In this document: one piece after another, positions 15,177 to 23,891 of the stretch
Layout: every line of letters begins with the position of its first letter
Position numbering within the stretch: the stretch's first letter is position 1
Assembly (NCBI GenBank): GCA_025357755.1
Contig: JANXOP010000241.1
Coordinates: 1-34,021, forward strand
Direction of reading: 5' to 3'
Source of the DNA: Kofleriaceae bacterium
Lineage (GTDB): Bacteria > Myxococcota_A > Polyangia > Haliangiales > Haliangiaceae
Length of the DNA stretch: 34,021 nt
Notes under the pieces: generated by a model
The model's database searches: none
The model's input: the letters and a program-made list of their open reading frames with translations, nothing else
What the model was told of the DNA's origin: nothing
Made by a program: the position numbers and the translations under genes

Positions 15177-16436
15177 TCAGGGCTTCTGCATGATGACCGT
15201 GTCGCCGAGCTCGATCTCCTGGACCGAAACGGTGACCAGCCCGACCGAGACTTTGTCGCCGACTTCCACGATCACGATCTGACCGAGTGCGCGCGCGGGG
15301 AACCGGCGATCGTCCTGCCCCGCCATATCCTTGGCCTGCGGCGGAATTGCATCGCCACGCCGCACGATGAACATGTGGTTGCCGACCTCGAGGCCGGCCT
15401 TCGCACCCTGATCGATGAACACGATCTCGCCTTCGCCGATGATCTGCTCGCCGAGCAAGCGCGCCACGATCGAACCCTGCGCATCGACGGTCGGGGCGAC
15501 CGGCGGGACGCTCTTGTACTGCTTCACGATCGGGCCGACCTTCGCGCCGCGCGTGATCTCGGCGTTCGACTGCGTGATGATGCCGCGCGCGCGCTTGTCC
15601 TGCTTGACGCTCACGACCTGGAGCTCGCCGAGGATGTGCACGTACGAGCCGAGGTTCTTCACGCGGTTGCCCGGCACGTAGATCGTGTACTTCTGGCCGA
15701 CCTGCGGCGGTTCGTTCGACGGATACGTGAGGTAGACCGAGTCGCCCTCGCCGAGCAGCTCCTTCTCGTCGACCGCGCCATCGATCGTGATCGATTTATC
15801 GAGGTCTTTCTTCTCGATGAAGGCGACCTGCTTGATCCCGACCTGGCTCCGCTTCGACGGTGGCGGCACCTTGTCGATCGGCTTCACGTCGTTGCCCTTC
15901 TCGGGCTCCTTGTCGGCGGGGCCCTGATTCGCGAACACGCCACGCGGCAACAAGCGCACGAGATCGCCTGGATAGATCCAGTGCGGATTCGTGACCTGCG
16001 CGTTGTACGACCAGATCTTTGGCCACTGCCACGGATCGTTGAAGTAGTACGTGCAGATGTCCCACAGCGTGTCGCCGGTGCGCACGACGTGGAGCTCGGG
16101 TACCGCACCTGCGTGGACGATGTCGCTGTCGTCGCCACGGGGGCTCGTACCGCTCGAGATGATGTTGGCGTTGCCGTCGCCGACGAAGTAGCCGCCCGGC
16201 GCATCAGCATTGGGAGTGGCGCCGCCTTCGGTGACCGAGCCATCGGGCTTGACCACGATCACGCTCGGCCGTGGAGCCGCGACGGGCGCGGGTGCAGGCG
16301 CGGCCTGCGAACCACCGACCGAGGGGGACAGATCGACGGGCGGCTGCGATGCCCCTCCCGACGGATAGACCGGCACCTGGGCAAGCGCGGTCGCGGGCAC
16401 GAGGCCGAGACCGAACACGATGAGCGTGTGCTTCAC
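15177..16436 (-). CDS. Secreted LysM-domain protein
   Basis: 419 aa. A signal peptide (MKHTLIVFGLGLVPATALAQ, cleavage after Ala19) is followed by a Pro/Ala/Ser-rich linker to about residue 110. One LysM domain (about 115-163: HVVRTGDTLWDICTYYFNDP through NPHWIYPGDLVRLLP) binds peptidoglycan. The remaining 250 residues are beta-rich, with repeated gly-flanked strands and no recognised enzyme motif. The protein is periplasmic, probably anchored to the wall. GTG 16436 overlaps the stop of the TPR lipoprotein gene (GTGA), so the two are translationally coupled, which suggests a joint cell-envelope role. Confidence 0.88.
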   Translation of the reverse strand: MKHTLIVFGLGLVPATALAQVPVYPSGGASQPPVDLSPSVGGSQAAPAPAPVAAPRPSVIVVKPDGSVTEGGATPNADAPGGYFVGDGNANIISSGTSPRGDDSDIVHAGAVPELHVVRTGDTLWDICTYYFNDPWQWPKIWSYNAQVTNPHWIYPGDLVRLLPRGVFANQGPADKEPEKGNDVKPIDKVPPPSKRSQVGIKQVAFIEKKDLDKSITIDGAVDEKELLGEGDSVYLTYPSNEPPQVGQKYTIYVPGNRVKNLGSYVHILGELQVVSVKQDKRARGIITQSNAEITRGAKVGPIVKQYKSVPPVAPTVDAQGSIVARLLGEQIIGEGEIVFIDQGAKAGLEVGNHMFIVRRGDAIPPQAKDMAGQDDRRFPARALGQIVIVEVGDKVSVGLVTVSVQEIELGDTVIMQKP

Positions 16437-17296
16437 GGGGTCTCCAGTTTCTTCGAGGCGAGCGCAGCAGGCTCGGACTTCGGATAGAGATTCACGACTT
16501 GCTCCAGCACGGCCTTGGCCTTGTCGCCCTGCCCGAGCGCTTGATAACAGTAACCAACCTTGAGCAGCGCATCGGGGACCTTGTTGCCACGCGGGTACGT
16601 CTCGATCGTAGCGCGGAACTCGGTGAGCGCGTGCTGATAGTCCTTCTGCGCGTAGAAGCTCTCCCCGAGCCAGTACTGCGCATTATCGGCGTAGTCGTGG
16701 CGCGGATACGTCTTCAGGAACAAGCGCAGCGCCGTGACGGCTTCGTCGTGCTTGCCCGACTTCACGAGCTCGACCGCGGCGCGATAAACGTCGGCGGCCG
16801 AATCGTTCGGCGCGACGAGATCTGCATCCTTGTGCAACGAGCGATGTGCAGAGCGTGCGCTGATCGGCGGAATCCGACCGTGCGTGATCTCGATGCGATC
16901 GTTCGAGGCCGTAGCGGCCGGGGTCGCAGGCGCGGCGTACATCGCCGACAGGTCGACTTGCGCGGGTTTGCCGAGCGCGGCTTCGCCTTCGTAGACGATC
17001 TCGGTGCCGTCCTCGGCCACCGCGACCACGCGCGGATCCGTCGGGCCGATCAGCCGAACGGGTGACATCACCTCGACGGGCAGCTTCGGCATGTCACTGA
17101 TCGGCTGAGTCGATCGACTCAGCGCGAGCTGATTCTCGAGATCCTTGATCTTGCGATCCTGCGCGCGGCGATCCGCGCGCAGCTCGCTGACATCGGTGTT
17201 GAGCCGGCGATTGTCAGCGCGCATCGCAGACATCGGAGATGCGCAGCCCCACGAGGTGCCGGCAAGGAAGACGTAGCAAGCGATGCGGTTGGTCAC
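16433..17296 (-). CDS. CpoB/YbgF-like TPR lipoprotein
   Basis: 287 aa from GTG 17296. The frame continues 49 codons upstream, but that part is unlike a signal peptide and would cross the divergent tpx promoter region. The N-terminus MTNRIACYVFLAGTSWGC gives a lipoprotein signal with Cys18 (atypical residues just before it). A coiled coil (about 25-62, MRADNRRLNTDVSELRADRR) follows, then a linker, then TPR units from about 170 to the end (AADVYRAAVELVKSGKHDEA, DNAQYWLGESFYAQKDYQHA, PDALLKVGYCYQALGQGDKA). This is the layout of CpoB/YbgF, which links Tol-Pal and peptidoglycan synthesis; no tol or pal gene is in the window. It is followed in an operon by the LysM protein. Its start region is divergent from tpx. 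Confidence 0.82.
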   Translation of the reverse strand: MTNRIACYVFLAGTSWGCASPMSAMRADNRRLNTDVSELRADRRAQDRKIKDLENQLALSRSTQPISDMPKLPVEVMSPVRLIGPTDPRVVAVAEDGTEIVYEGEAALGKPAQVDLSAMYAAPATPAATASNDRIEITHGRIPPISARSAHRSLHKDADLVAPNDSAADVYRAAVELVKSGKHDEAVTALRLFLKTYPRHDYADNAQYWLGESFYAQKDYQHALTEFRATIETYPRGNKVPDALLKVGYCYQALGQGDKAKAVLEQVVNLYPKSEPAALASKKLETP

Positions 17297-17375
17297 AGCA
17301 AAATGATCGTGGCAGGTCGCATGCCACGGACGCAAAAAAACTCGTGTTGCGGCATCGATGTGCTTACATAACCGA
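17297..17375. promoter_or_regulatory. Divergent promoter region, CpoB-like gene / tpx-like gene
   Basis: Only 79 bases separate the two GTG starts, so both promoters must lie here or inside the genes. The stretch holds an A-run (aaaaaaa, about 17333-17340) and, on the plus strand, TTACATAAC about 10 bases before the tpx GTG, a possible -10. No convincing -35 at standard spacing was found on either strand. Confidence 0.35.
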
Positions 17376-18035
17376 GTGAAACGCACCCCTTTGCTCGGCC
17401 TGCTCGGGCTGGTTCTGATGAGCTCTGCCTGCAAGCACGCCACGACCGAGGGCGAGGTCGTCGACTATCTGCAAGCGCATCCCGAGGCGCGCACCCAGAT
17501 CGCCGACAAGGCGAACGGCACCATCGCGAACGCCACGATCATCAAGCGAGGCGATCAACAGCTCACCCTGCTCGGCCCCACGCTCACCGTCGGTGATGCC
17601 GCACCCGACGTCACGATCGCGGATACCAAGCTCGCGCCGGTCAAGCTCGGCTCGCTGAAGGGCAAGCTCGTCGTCCTCTCGGTCGTACCGTCGATCGATA
17701 CGCACGTGTGCGAGAGCCAGACCCATCACGTCTCGGGCTTGGTCGAGCAGATGCCGCCAGGCACCGAGGTCTACACGATCAGTCGCGACTTGCCGTTCGC
17801 GCAGGGACGGTTCCTCGAGGAGGCCCAGACCAAGACCAAGTTCGGCTCCGACTATCACGGCGGTGCTTTCGGTCGTGCGTTCGGGATCGAAGTGAAGGAG
17901 TCCGGGCTGCTCGCGCGCAGCCTCTGGGTGATCGGCGCCGACGGCAAGATCGCGTATCGCGAGCTCGTCGCCGATCAGGGCCAGGAGCCCGACTACGATG
18001 CGCTGATGGCGGCCGTGAAGAAAGCGGCTACCTAG
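17376..18035 (+). CDS. Tpx-type thiol peroxidase lipoprotein, one-Cys
   Basis: 219 aa. The GTG start gives MKRTPLLGLLGLVLMSSAC, a lipoprotein signal with Cys19, then about 50 extra residues before the Tpx fold. VGDAAPDVTIADTKLAPVKL (72-91), SVVPSIDTHVC with peroxidatic Cys112, and DLPFAQGRF (128-136) match atypical two-Cys peroxiredoxins of the Tpx group. In classical Tpx a resolving Cys follows DLPFAQ.RF; here Leu137 occupies that place and no other Cys exists in the mature core. It would therefore need an external thiol for turnover. The probable location is the periplasmic face of a membrane, and the probable role is peroxide removal. It ends convergently with hemC, and the two 3' ends overlap by 8 bases. 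Confidence 0.88.
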   Translation: MKRTPLLGLLGLVLMSSACKHATTEGEVVDYLQAHPEARTQIADKANGTIANATIIKRGDQQLTLLGPTLTVGDAAPDVTIADTKLAPVKLGSLKGKLVVLSVVPSIDTHVCESQTHHVSGLVEQMPPGTEVYTISRDLPFAQGRFLEEAQTKTKFGSDYHGGAFGRAFGIEVKESGLLARSLWVIGADGKIAYRELVADQGQEPDYDALMAAVKKAAT

Positions 18036-18953
18036 TCGCAGCGAGGATCTCGCGCGCACCTTGTGCGATCAGATCCTCTGCGAGCTTCTCGCCGAGCAGC
18101 GCGGCTTGCTCGATCGTCCCACCGTACTCGGCGCGCAGGATCTTCGAGCCATCGGGCATCCCGCACATGCCGACCAGGCGAAGACCGCCATCGGGCCGGT
18201 CGAGCGTGTGCGCGGCCAGCGGCGTCGAGCAGCTGCCGCCCATCCTCGCGAGGAACGCGCGCTCGGCGGTGACCGCGGCGTGCGCGCGATCGTCGTGGAT
18301 CGCGCTCGCGGCGAGCTGCCGGACCATCACGTCGCCGGTGCGCGTCTCGATCCCCATCACGCCCTGGGCGACCGCCGGGATGCTGAGCTCGAGCGGCAGC
18401 TCCTGCGTGATCCGCTCCGCCATGCCGAGCCGGACGAGCCCGGCGGCAGCGAGCACGATCGCATCGTACATGCCGTCGTCGAGCTTCCGGATCCGGGTCG
18501 GCACGTTGCCGCGCAACATCTCGATCCTGAGATCGGGGCGACGCGCGAGTAGCTGGCACTGGCGCCGCATGCTCGACGTGCCGATCCGGGCGCCGTGCGG
18601 CAGCGTGTCGACCGTGACCGGCGCGCGCGCGCACAGCGCGTCCCACGGCGTCTCGCGCTTGGACACCGCGGCGATCGAGAGCCCTTCGGCGAGCTCGGGC
18701 GGGACATCCTTCATCGAGTGCACCGCGAGATCGGCTTTACCGTCGAGCAGCGCCTGCTCGATCTCTTTGACGAACAAGCCTTTGCCGCCGACCTTCGCGA
18801 GCGGGATGTCCTGGATGAGGTCGCCGGAGGTCTTGATCACCAACAGCTCGACCACCATCTCGGGCGCGATCGCCGCGAGCCGGTCCTTGACGTGATTGGC
18901 TTGCCACAATGCGAGCGCGCTACCGCGAGTCGCGATCACCAAACGATCCTGAG

Positions 18954-18957
<4 letters not shown>
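18028..18957 (-). CDS. hemC: Hydroxymethylbilane synthase (porphobilinogen deaminase)
   Basis: 309 aa. Joins four porphobilinogens into hydroxymethylbilane in tetrapyrrole synthesis. ATRGSALALWQA (9-20), HSMKDVP with catalytic Asp84, GTSSMRRQCQLL (126-137) and LRGNVPTRI (148-156) are family signatures. Cys243 in MGGSCSTPLAAH carries the dipyrromethane cofactor. The start is GTG 18957, overlapping the hemA TGA (GTGA), so translation is coupled. It is the last gene of the small protein-hemX-hemA-hemC operon and ends convergently with the tpx-like gene. No uroporphyrinogen-III synthase gene (hemD) follows. Confidence 0.96.
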
Positions 18958-20303
<1,346 letters not shown>

Positions 20304-20306
20304 GAG

Positions 20307-21098
20307 CTACTCCACGATCCGGCGAACGAGATAGATGACGAGCACCGCGATCGCCGCGGCAAACCCACCGAGTGTGAGCTTCGCGGCGCGCCGACCACGC
20401 CAGCCGTAGATCGCGCGCGCGAGGAGTAGCGTGGCGAACGCGAACCACGTGATCACCGCGAGCAGGTTCTCGACGCGCGCCGGGCTCTGCCCCAGCCGGG
20501 CGGTCCACATCGCGCCGAGCACGAGCGCGATCGTGAACACCGGAAAGCCGAACCACACGAGGCGATGCGCGAGCCGGTCGAGGGACTCGAGCGGCGCGCC
20601 GCGATCCTTGAACGCCGCGCCCTCGAACTTCTTGCGCTTGAGCGCGCGGTCCTCCGCGAGGTAGATCGCGGAGAGCGCACTCGCGAGCGCGAAGATGCCG
20701 ACCCCCAGGGTGGCGAGCGAGATGTGGATCCGGCCGAGCGTCGAGAGGTCTTCGTTCGGCTCGCCCGCAGGTGTGAGCCGCGCGAGCACGAGGAGGATCA
20801 GCGACACCGGCATCACGACCACGCCACCGAGCGTCAGCCGGTAGCGCGTACTCGCGAGCAAGTAGCCGCCGGTCAGGATGAAGGCCAAGAAACCGAGCGC
20901 CTCGCGCACCGATTCCGCCGGATGCTCGCCATGTACTCCTCGCCACCCGATGTCGGTGCCACTGGCGAGCCACGCGATCAGCACGAACGCGACCGCGTAC
21001 GGCCGGAGCTGCGACTTCCCGGCGAGCACCACGAAGAGGAGCGCTGCCGCGATCGCGTAGGCGATCATGGCCACCCAAAACGCGGGTCCCGCGGCCAT
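20307..21098 (-). CDS. HemX/CcsA-like cytochrome c assembly membrane protein
   Basis: 263 aa, about eight hydrophobic helices spread from residue 8 to the C-terminus. The middle segment (LGRIHISLATLGVGIFALAS and LESLDRLAHRLVWFGFPVFT) is typical of the cytochrome c assembly family (PF01578), with histidines that can bind haem. Directly before hemA it fits HemX, which affects GluTR level, or a CcsA-type haem handler; the two cannot be separated here and no resB/ccs1 partner is present. The start is ATG 21098, chosen because GGAG lies 6 bases upstream; a TTG one codon earlier is possible. The gene is 22 bases after the small upstream gene. Confidence 0.85.
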   Translation of the reverse strand: MAAGPAFWVAMIAYAIAAALLFVVLAGKSQLRPYAVAFVLIAWLASGTDIGWRGVHGEHPAESVREALGFLAFILTGGYLLASTRYRLTLGGVVVMPVSLILLVLARLTPAGEPNEDLSTLGRIHISLATLGVGIFALASALSAIYLAEDRALKRKKFEGAAFKDRGAPLESLDRLAHRLVWFGFPVFTIALVLGAMWTARLGQSPARVENLLAVITWFAFATLLLARAIYGWRGRRAAKLTLGGFAAAIAVLVIYLVRRIVE

Positions 21099-21120
21099 CA
21101 AATCTCCGCGTTGCTCGCGC

Positions 21121-21420
21121 TCATGGAGGCAGCGGCTCTCCGATGAACCCGTCGATGACGTCGTAGGCCATGTCGCCGTAGATCACCGAGCTCATCATCT
21201 GCTCGGCGCCCATTTCTTCGAGCTGGGGCTTGGACTTCACCCGTCCGACCAGGTCGTGGGGGTCTTCGGTACTACCGTTGATGGAGACAAAGCAGACCGC
21301 TGGCGTCATCGAGAACGCGCGGTTTAGCTCGGTCAGGGTCATGCGATCACCATGCAGCGAGGCGCGTCCTTCCGCAGACCAGGCTTCGAGGCGATCGACC
21401 GAAATGAAGAGGCGTGACAT
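21121..21420 (-). CDS. Small conserved-looking protein of unknown function
   Basis: 99 aa from ATG 21420. MSRLFISVDRLEAWSAEGRA starts a mostly soluble alpha/beta protein with no signal peptide, no membrane helix and no metal motif. The part from LTPAVCF-like MTPAVCFVSINGS to HDLVGRVKSKPQLEEMGAEQ reads like an evolved domain rather than chance sequence. It heads the hemX-hemA-hemC set, so it may be regulatory or accessory, but no function is claimed. The frame extends upstream, but the extension crosses the trxA start and the candidate promoter. An extended -10 lies 14 bases before the ATG, implying a leader of only a few bases. Confidence 0.7.
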   Translation of the reverse strand: MSRLFISVDRLEAWSAEGRASLHGDRMTLTELNRAFSMTPAVCFVSINGSTEDPHDLVGRVKSKPQLEEMGAEQMMSSVIYGDMAYDVIDGFIGEPLPP

Positions 21421-21433
21421 TCCCGGGGCGCTG

Positions 21434-21442
21434 ATTGTACCA
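21434..21442 (-). promoter_or_regulatory. Extended -10 promoter for the hem operon
   Basis: The minus strand reads TGGTACAAT, a TGn-extended -10 differing from TATAAT at one base (TACAAT, 21439-21434). The -35 position (CCGCAA, 17 bases upstream) is poor, as is usual with extended -10 promoters. The predicted start is near 21427, about seven bases before the ATG at 21420. On the opposite strand TTGCGG (21457-21462) and TTAACT (21479-21484), 16 bases apart, are a weak candidate for trxA. Confidence 0.45.
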
Positions 21443-21493
21443 GCCTCTCGACCGGCTTGCGGTATCGCCTCCCAGGGGTTAACTCTTAGGACT

Positions 21494-21823
21494 ATGGCCA
21501 GCCAGAACGTCAAAGAGCTCACGGACGCCAATTTCGAAGCAGACGTGCTCAAGTCGGAGCTCCCGACGCTCGTCGATTTCTGGGCCGTCTGGTGTGGCCC
21601 CTGCAAGCAGATCGCCCCCACCGTCGATGCCCTCGCCGACCTGTACAAGGGCAAGCTGAACGTGGCCAAGATGGACGTCGACCACCACCAGATCGTCCCT
21701 CAGCAGTACGGAGTCCGCTCGATCCCGACGCTCCTCATCTTCAAGGGCGGCAAGGTCGTCGGCCAGCTCGTCGGCGCAACCCCCCGCGCGAAGCTCGAAG
21801 CCGAGATCCAGAAGCACATCTAG
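21494..21823 (+). CDS. trxA: Thioredoxin
   Basis: 109 aa cytosolic thioredoxin. DFWAVWCGPCKQIAP holds the WCGPC active site (Cys33 and Cys36) and SIPTLLIF holds the cis-Pro. The start is ATG 21494 with AGGA a few bases upstream, which sets it within a longer open frame. The protein has normal length and no signal peptide. The next gene, a lipoprotein, begins on the very next base after the TAG, so they are cotranscribed. Confidence 0.96.
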   Translation: MASQNVKELTDANFEADVLKSELPTLVDFWAVWCGPCKQIAPTVDALADLYKGKLNVAKMDVDHHQIVPQQYGVRSIPTLLIFKGGKVVGQLVGATPRAKLEAEIQKHI

Positions 21824-22192
21824 ATGCGCTTCGGGCTCGTGATCGCTCTCGCGTTGGTCGGGTGCCAGCGCGACAAGCCGAAAGACGTCGGCGATTGCGC
21901 CATCGTCGTCGAGCGCGTCCAGGCGGGTATGGAGACGCAGGTCGCAAAGATCGGCTCCGATGCGCGCGCCGTGATCAAGACGATGATCCCGGCGATGCAG
22001 ACCTCGTGCGTCGAGGACAAGTGGCCGGCCGAGCTCACCCAGTGCATCGTGAAGTCCGCGCCGGGTGATGTCGACGCCCTGACCAAGTGCAACTCGATGA
22101 TGTCCAAGACGCTGCAGGACAAGCTGCAGAAGCGCTTGATGGCGTTGCAGCCGACTCCCAAGCGCACGAGCACCGTCGCACCGACGCAATGA
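21824..22192 (+). CDS. Small cysteine-rich lipoprotein of unknown function
   Basis: 122 aa. MRFGLVIALALVGC is a compact lipoprotein signal with a good lipobox (LVGC, Cys14). The mature part is helical and contains four more cysteines (in GDCAIV, TSCVED, TQCIVK and TKCNSM), so two disulfides are possible. WPAELTQC and a Lys/Gln-rich C-terminus are further features. The ATG abuts the trxA stop. Function is not recognised. The surface location follows from the signal; any thiol link to trxA is unlikely to be direct because thioredoxin is cytosolic. Confidence 0.75.
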   Translation: MRFGLVIALALVGCQRDKPKDVGDCAIVVERVQAGMETQVAKIGSDARAVIKTMIPAMQTSCVEDKWPAELTQCIVKSAPGDVDALTKCNSMMSKTLQDKLQKRLMALQPTPKRTSTVAPTQ

Positions 22193-22232
22193 TCGTCTGC
22201 GCTGATCGTCTTGCGCGGGGCTAGATACCCCG
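22190..22232 (+). repeat. Short tandem direct repeat and hairpin before the amine oxidase gene
   Basis: TGATCGTCTGCGC (22190-22202) is repeated at once as TGATCGTCTTGCGC (22203-22216); the first copy includes the TGA stop of the lipoprotein gene. Next comes CGGGG (22216-22220), seven bases, then CCCCG (22228-22232), a 5-bp stem. There is no T-run, so termination is doubtful; a regulator site or mRNA processing stem is possible. Confidence 0.45.
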
Positions 22233-22247
22233 TGACACTGGCGATCC

Positions 22248-23891
22248 ATGGCCCGCTCGTCGCTCTTTGCTCGCTTACGTCGAATCGCACGTGGACCTGC
22301 CCGGTCTGGGCCGTCTCGTCGAGACGTGCTCAAGGGCCTCGTCGGCACCGCCGCCCTCCTCCCGCTGGTCGGCCCGCTCGTCGGGGCCGCAGGCTGCGGC
22401 GACGACCGCAAGAGCAACACGATCGCGGTGATCGGTGGCGGCATCGCGGGCATGACGTGCGCGCACTTCCTCGGGCTCGCGGGCGTGCGCGCCGAGATCT
22501 ACGAGGCTTCGATGCGGATCGGAGGCCGCCAGTTCACCTCTCGCGGTCAGCTCGCCGACGATCAGATCTGCGAGCTCGGTGGCGAGCTGGTCGATAGCGA
22601 TCACGCCGTGATGCCGATGCTCGTCCAGAGCTACGGGCTCACCCTCGACGATCTGATCGATGCAACGCCTGGCCTCGCGCAGGACTCGTTCTTCTTCGAT
22701 GGCGCGCTGGTCAGCGATGCCACGCTGGCGGCGGCGTTCGCGCCGGTCGCCGCACAGATGCAGACCGCGCTCACCGCGATGGCGAACGACGACGCGGAGT
22801 ACGCGCGCATCGATGCGCTGTCGATTCCCGAGTGGCTCGCGGGCGACGCCGGGCTCGCGCCGACCGACCTCATCCGCCGCGTGCTCGAGCTCGCCTATCG
22901 CGAAGAGTTCGGCCTCGAGGTCGCTCAGCAATCAGCGTGGAATCTGATCACGTTGATCGATTCGGCGACCCCCGAACCGTTCCACGTCTTCGGCGATAGC
23001 GACGAGCGCTTCCACATCCACGAGGGCAGCGATGCGATCGCGACGGCGATGGCGACCGAGCTCGGCGATCAGGTCCATCTCGATCACGCGTTGAGCAAGG
23101 TCACCGAGGCCGAGGGCATGTTCGAGCTGACGTTCGTGACGAGCGCCGGCACGTCGACGACCACCGTCGCGCACGTCGTGTACGCGTTGCCGTTCACGAA
23201 GCTCCGCGAGGTCGACCTCGCAGGTTCAGCACTGACCGCTGGCAAGCGGAGCATCATCGACGAGCTCGGCTACGGCACGAACTCGAAGCTGATGCTGCAG
23301 TTCCAGACCCGACCGTGGGAGACCAACCAACAGTCCGCGGGTTCGATGATCACCGACGTCGGCGCGCTCCAGACCACGTGGGCGACCTCGCGGGGCCAGG
23401 CGGGGACCAAGGGCGTGCTCACGAACTTCGTGGGCGGCCAGCGCGGCCTCGCGATCGGTGACGGCAGCGCGGAGCTCCAGGCAGCGACCGTGTTGCCGTG
23501 GATCGAGACGATCTTTCCGGGCGCGACCGGGGAGTACATCGCGGGTTCGGCGATCCGCCAGCATTGGCCGAGCTACGAGTTCACCAAGGGCAGCTACGCC
23601 TCGTACCTCAAGGGCCAGTGGTCGTTCCTCGGCCTCGAAGGCGCGCGCGAAGGCAACCAGCATTTTTGCGGCGAGCACTGCAGCGAAGACTTCCAGGGCT
23701 ACATGGAAGGCGGCGCCGAGACCGGCGCGCTCGTCGCGGCCGAGATCCTCGACGATCTGCACATCGCTCCACCCGATGCGCTCGCCGCGATCGCGACGCT
23801 CCTGACCGCAGCGAAGCGGCGGCCCCGAGGCAGCTACCATGCAGGGTTCGGCCAGCGGCTACGCGCGAACCAGGTCCGCCGGCATCGCTAG
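22248..23891 (+). CDS. Tat-exported flavin amine oxidase-like lipoprotein
   Basis: 547 aa. SRRDVLKGLVGTAALLPLVG (23-42) is a twin-arginine signal, and the hydrophobic stretch ends in GAAGC with Cys50 placed as a lipobox, so this looks like a Tat lipoprotein. The FAD-binding motif is AVIGGGIAGMTCAHFL (60-75), and IGGRQFTSRG (91-100) matches the GG-doublet of the amine oxidase family (PF01593). The C-terminal GGAETGALVAAEIL is the second FAD contact. Tat export fits a cofactor loaded in the cytosol. The substrate is unknown; monoamine, polyamine or L-amino-acid oxidation is possible. The last 25 residues are Arg-rich and may be non-conserved. Its stop shares a CTAG with the stop of the convergent KptA fusion gene. 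Confidence 0.87.
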   Translation: MARSSLFARLRRIARGPARSGPSRRDVLKGLVGTAALLPLVGPLVGAAGCGDDRKSNTIAVIGGGIAGMTCAHFLGLAGVRAEIYEASMRIGGRQFTSRGQLADDQICELGGELVDSDHAVMPMLVQSYGLTLDDLIDATPGLAQDSFFFDGALVSDATLAAAFAPVAAQMQTALTAMANDDAEYARIDALSIPEWLAGDAGLAPTDLIRRVLELAYREEFGLEVAQQSAWNLITLIDSATPEPFHVFGDSDERFHIHEGSDAIATAMATELGDQVHLDHALSKVTEAEGMFELTFVTSAGTSTTTVAHVVYALPFTKLREVDLAGSALTAGKRSIIDELGYGTNSKLMLQFQTRPWETNQQSAGSMITDVGALQTTWATSRGQAGTKGVLTNFVGGQRGLAIGDGSAELQAATVLPWIETIFPGATGEYIAGSAIRQHWPSYEFTKGSYASYLKGQWSFLGLEGAREGNQHFCGEHCSEDFQGYMEGGAETGALVAAEILDDLHIAPPDALAAIATLLTAAKRRPRGSYHAGFGQRLRANQVRRHR

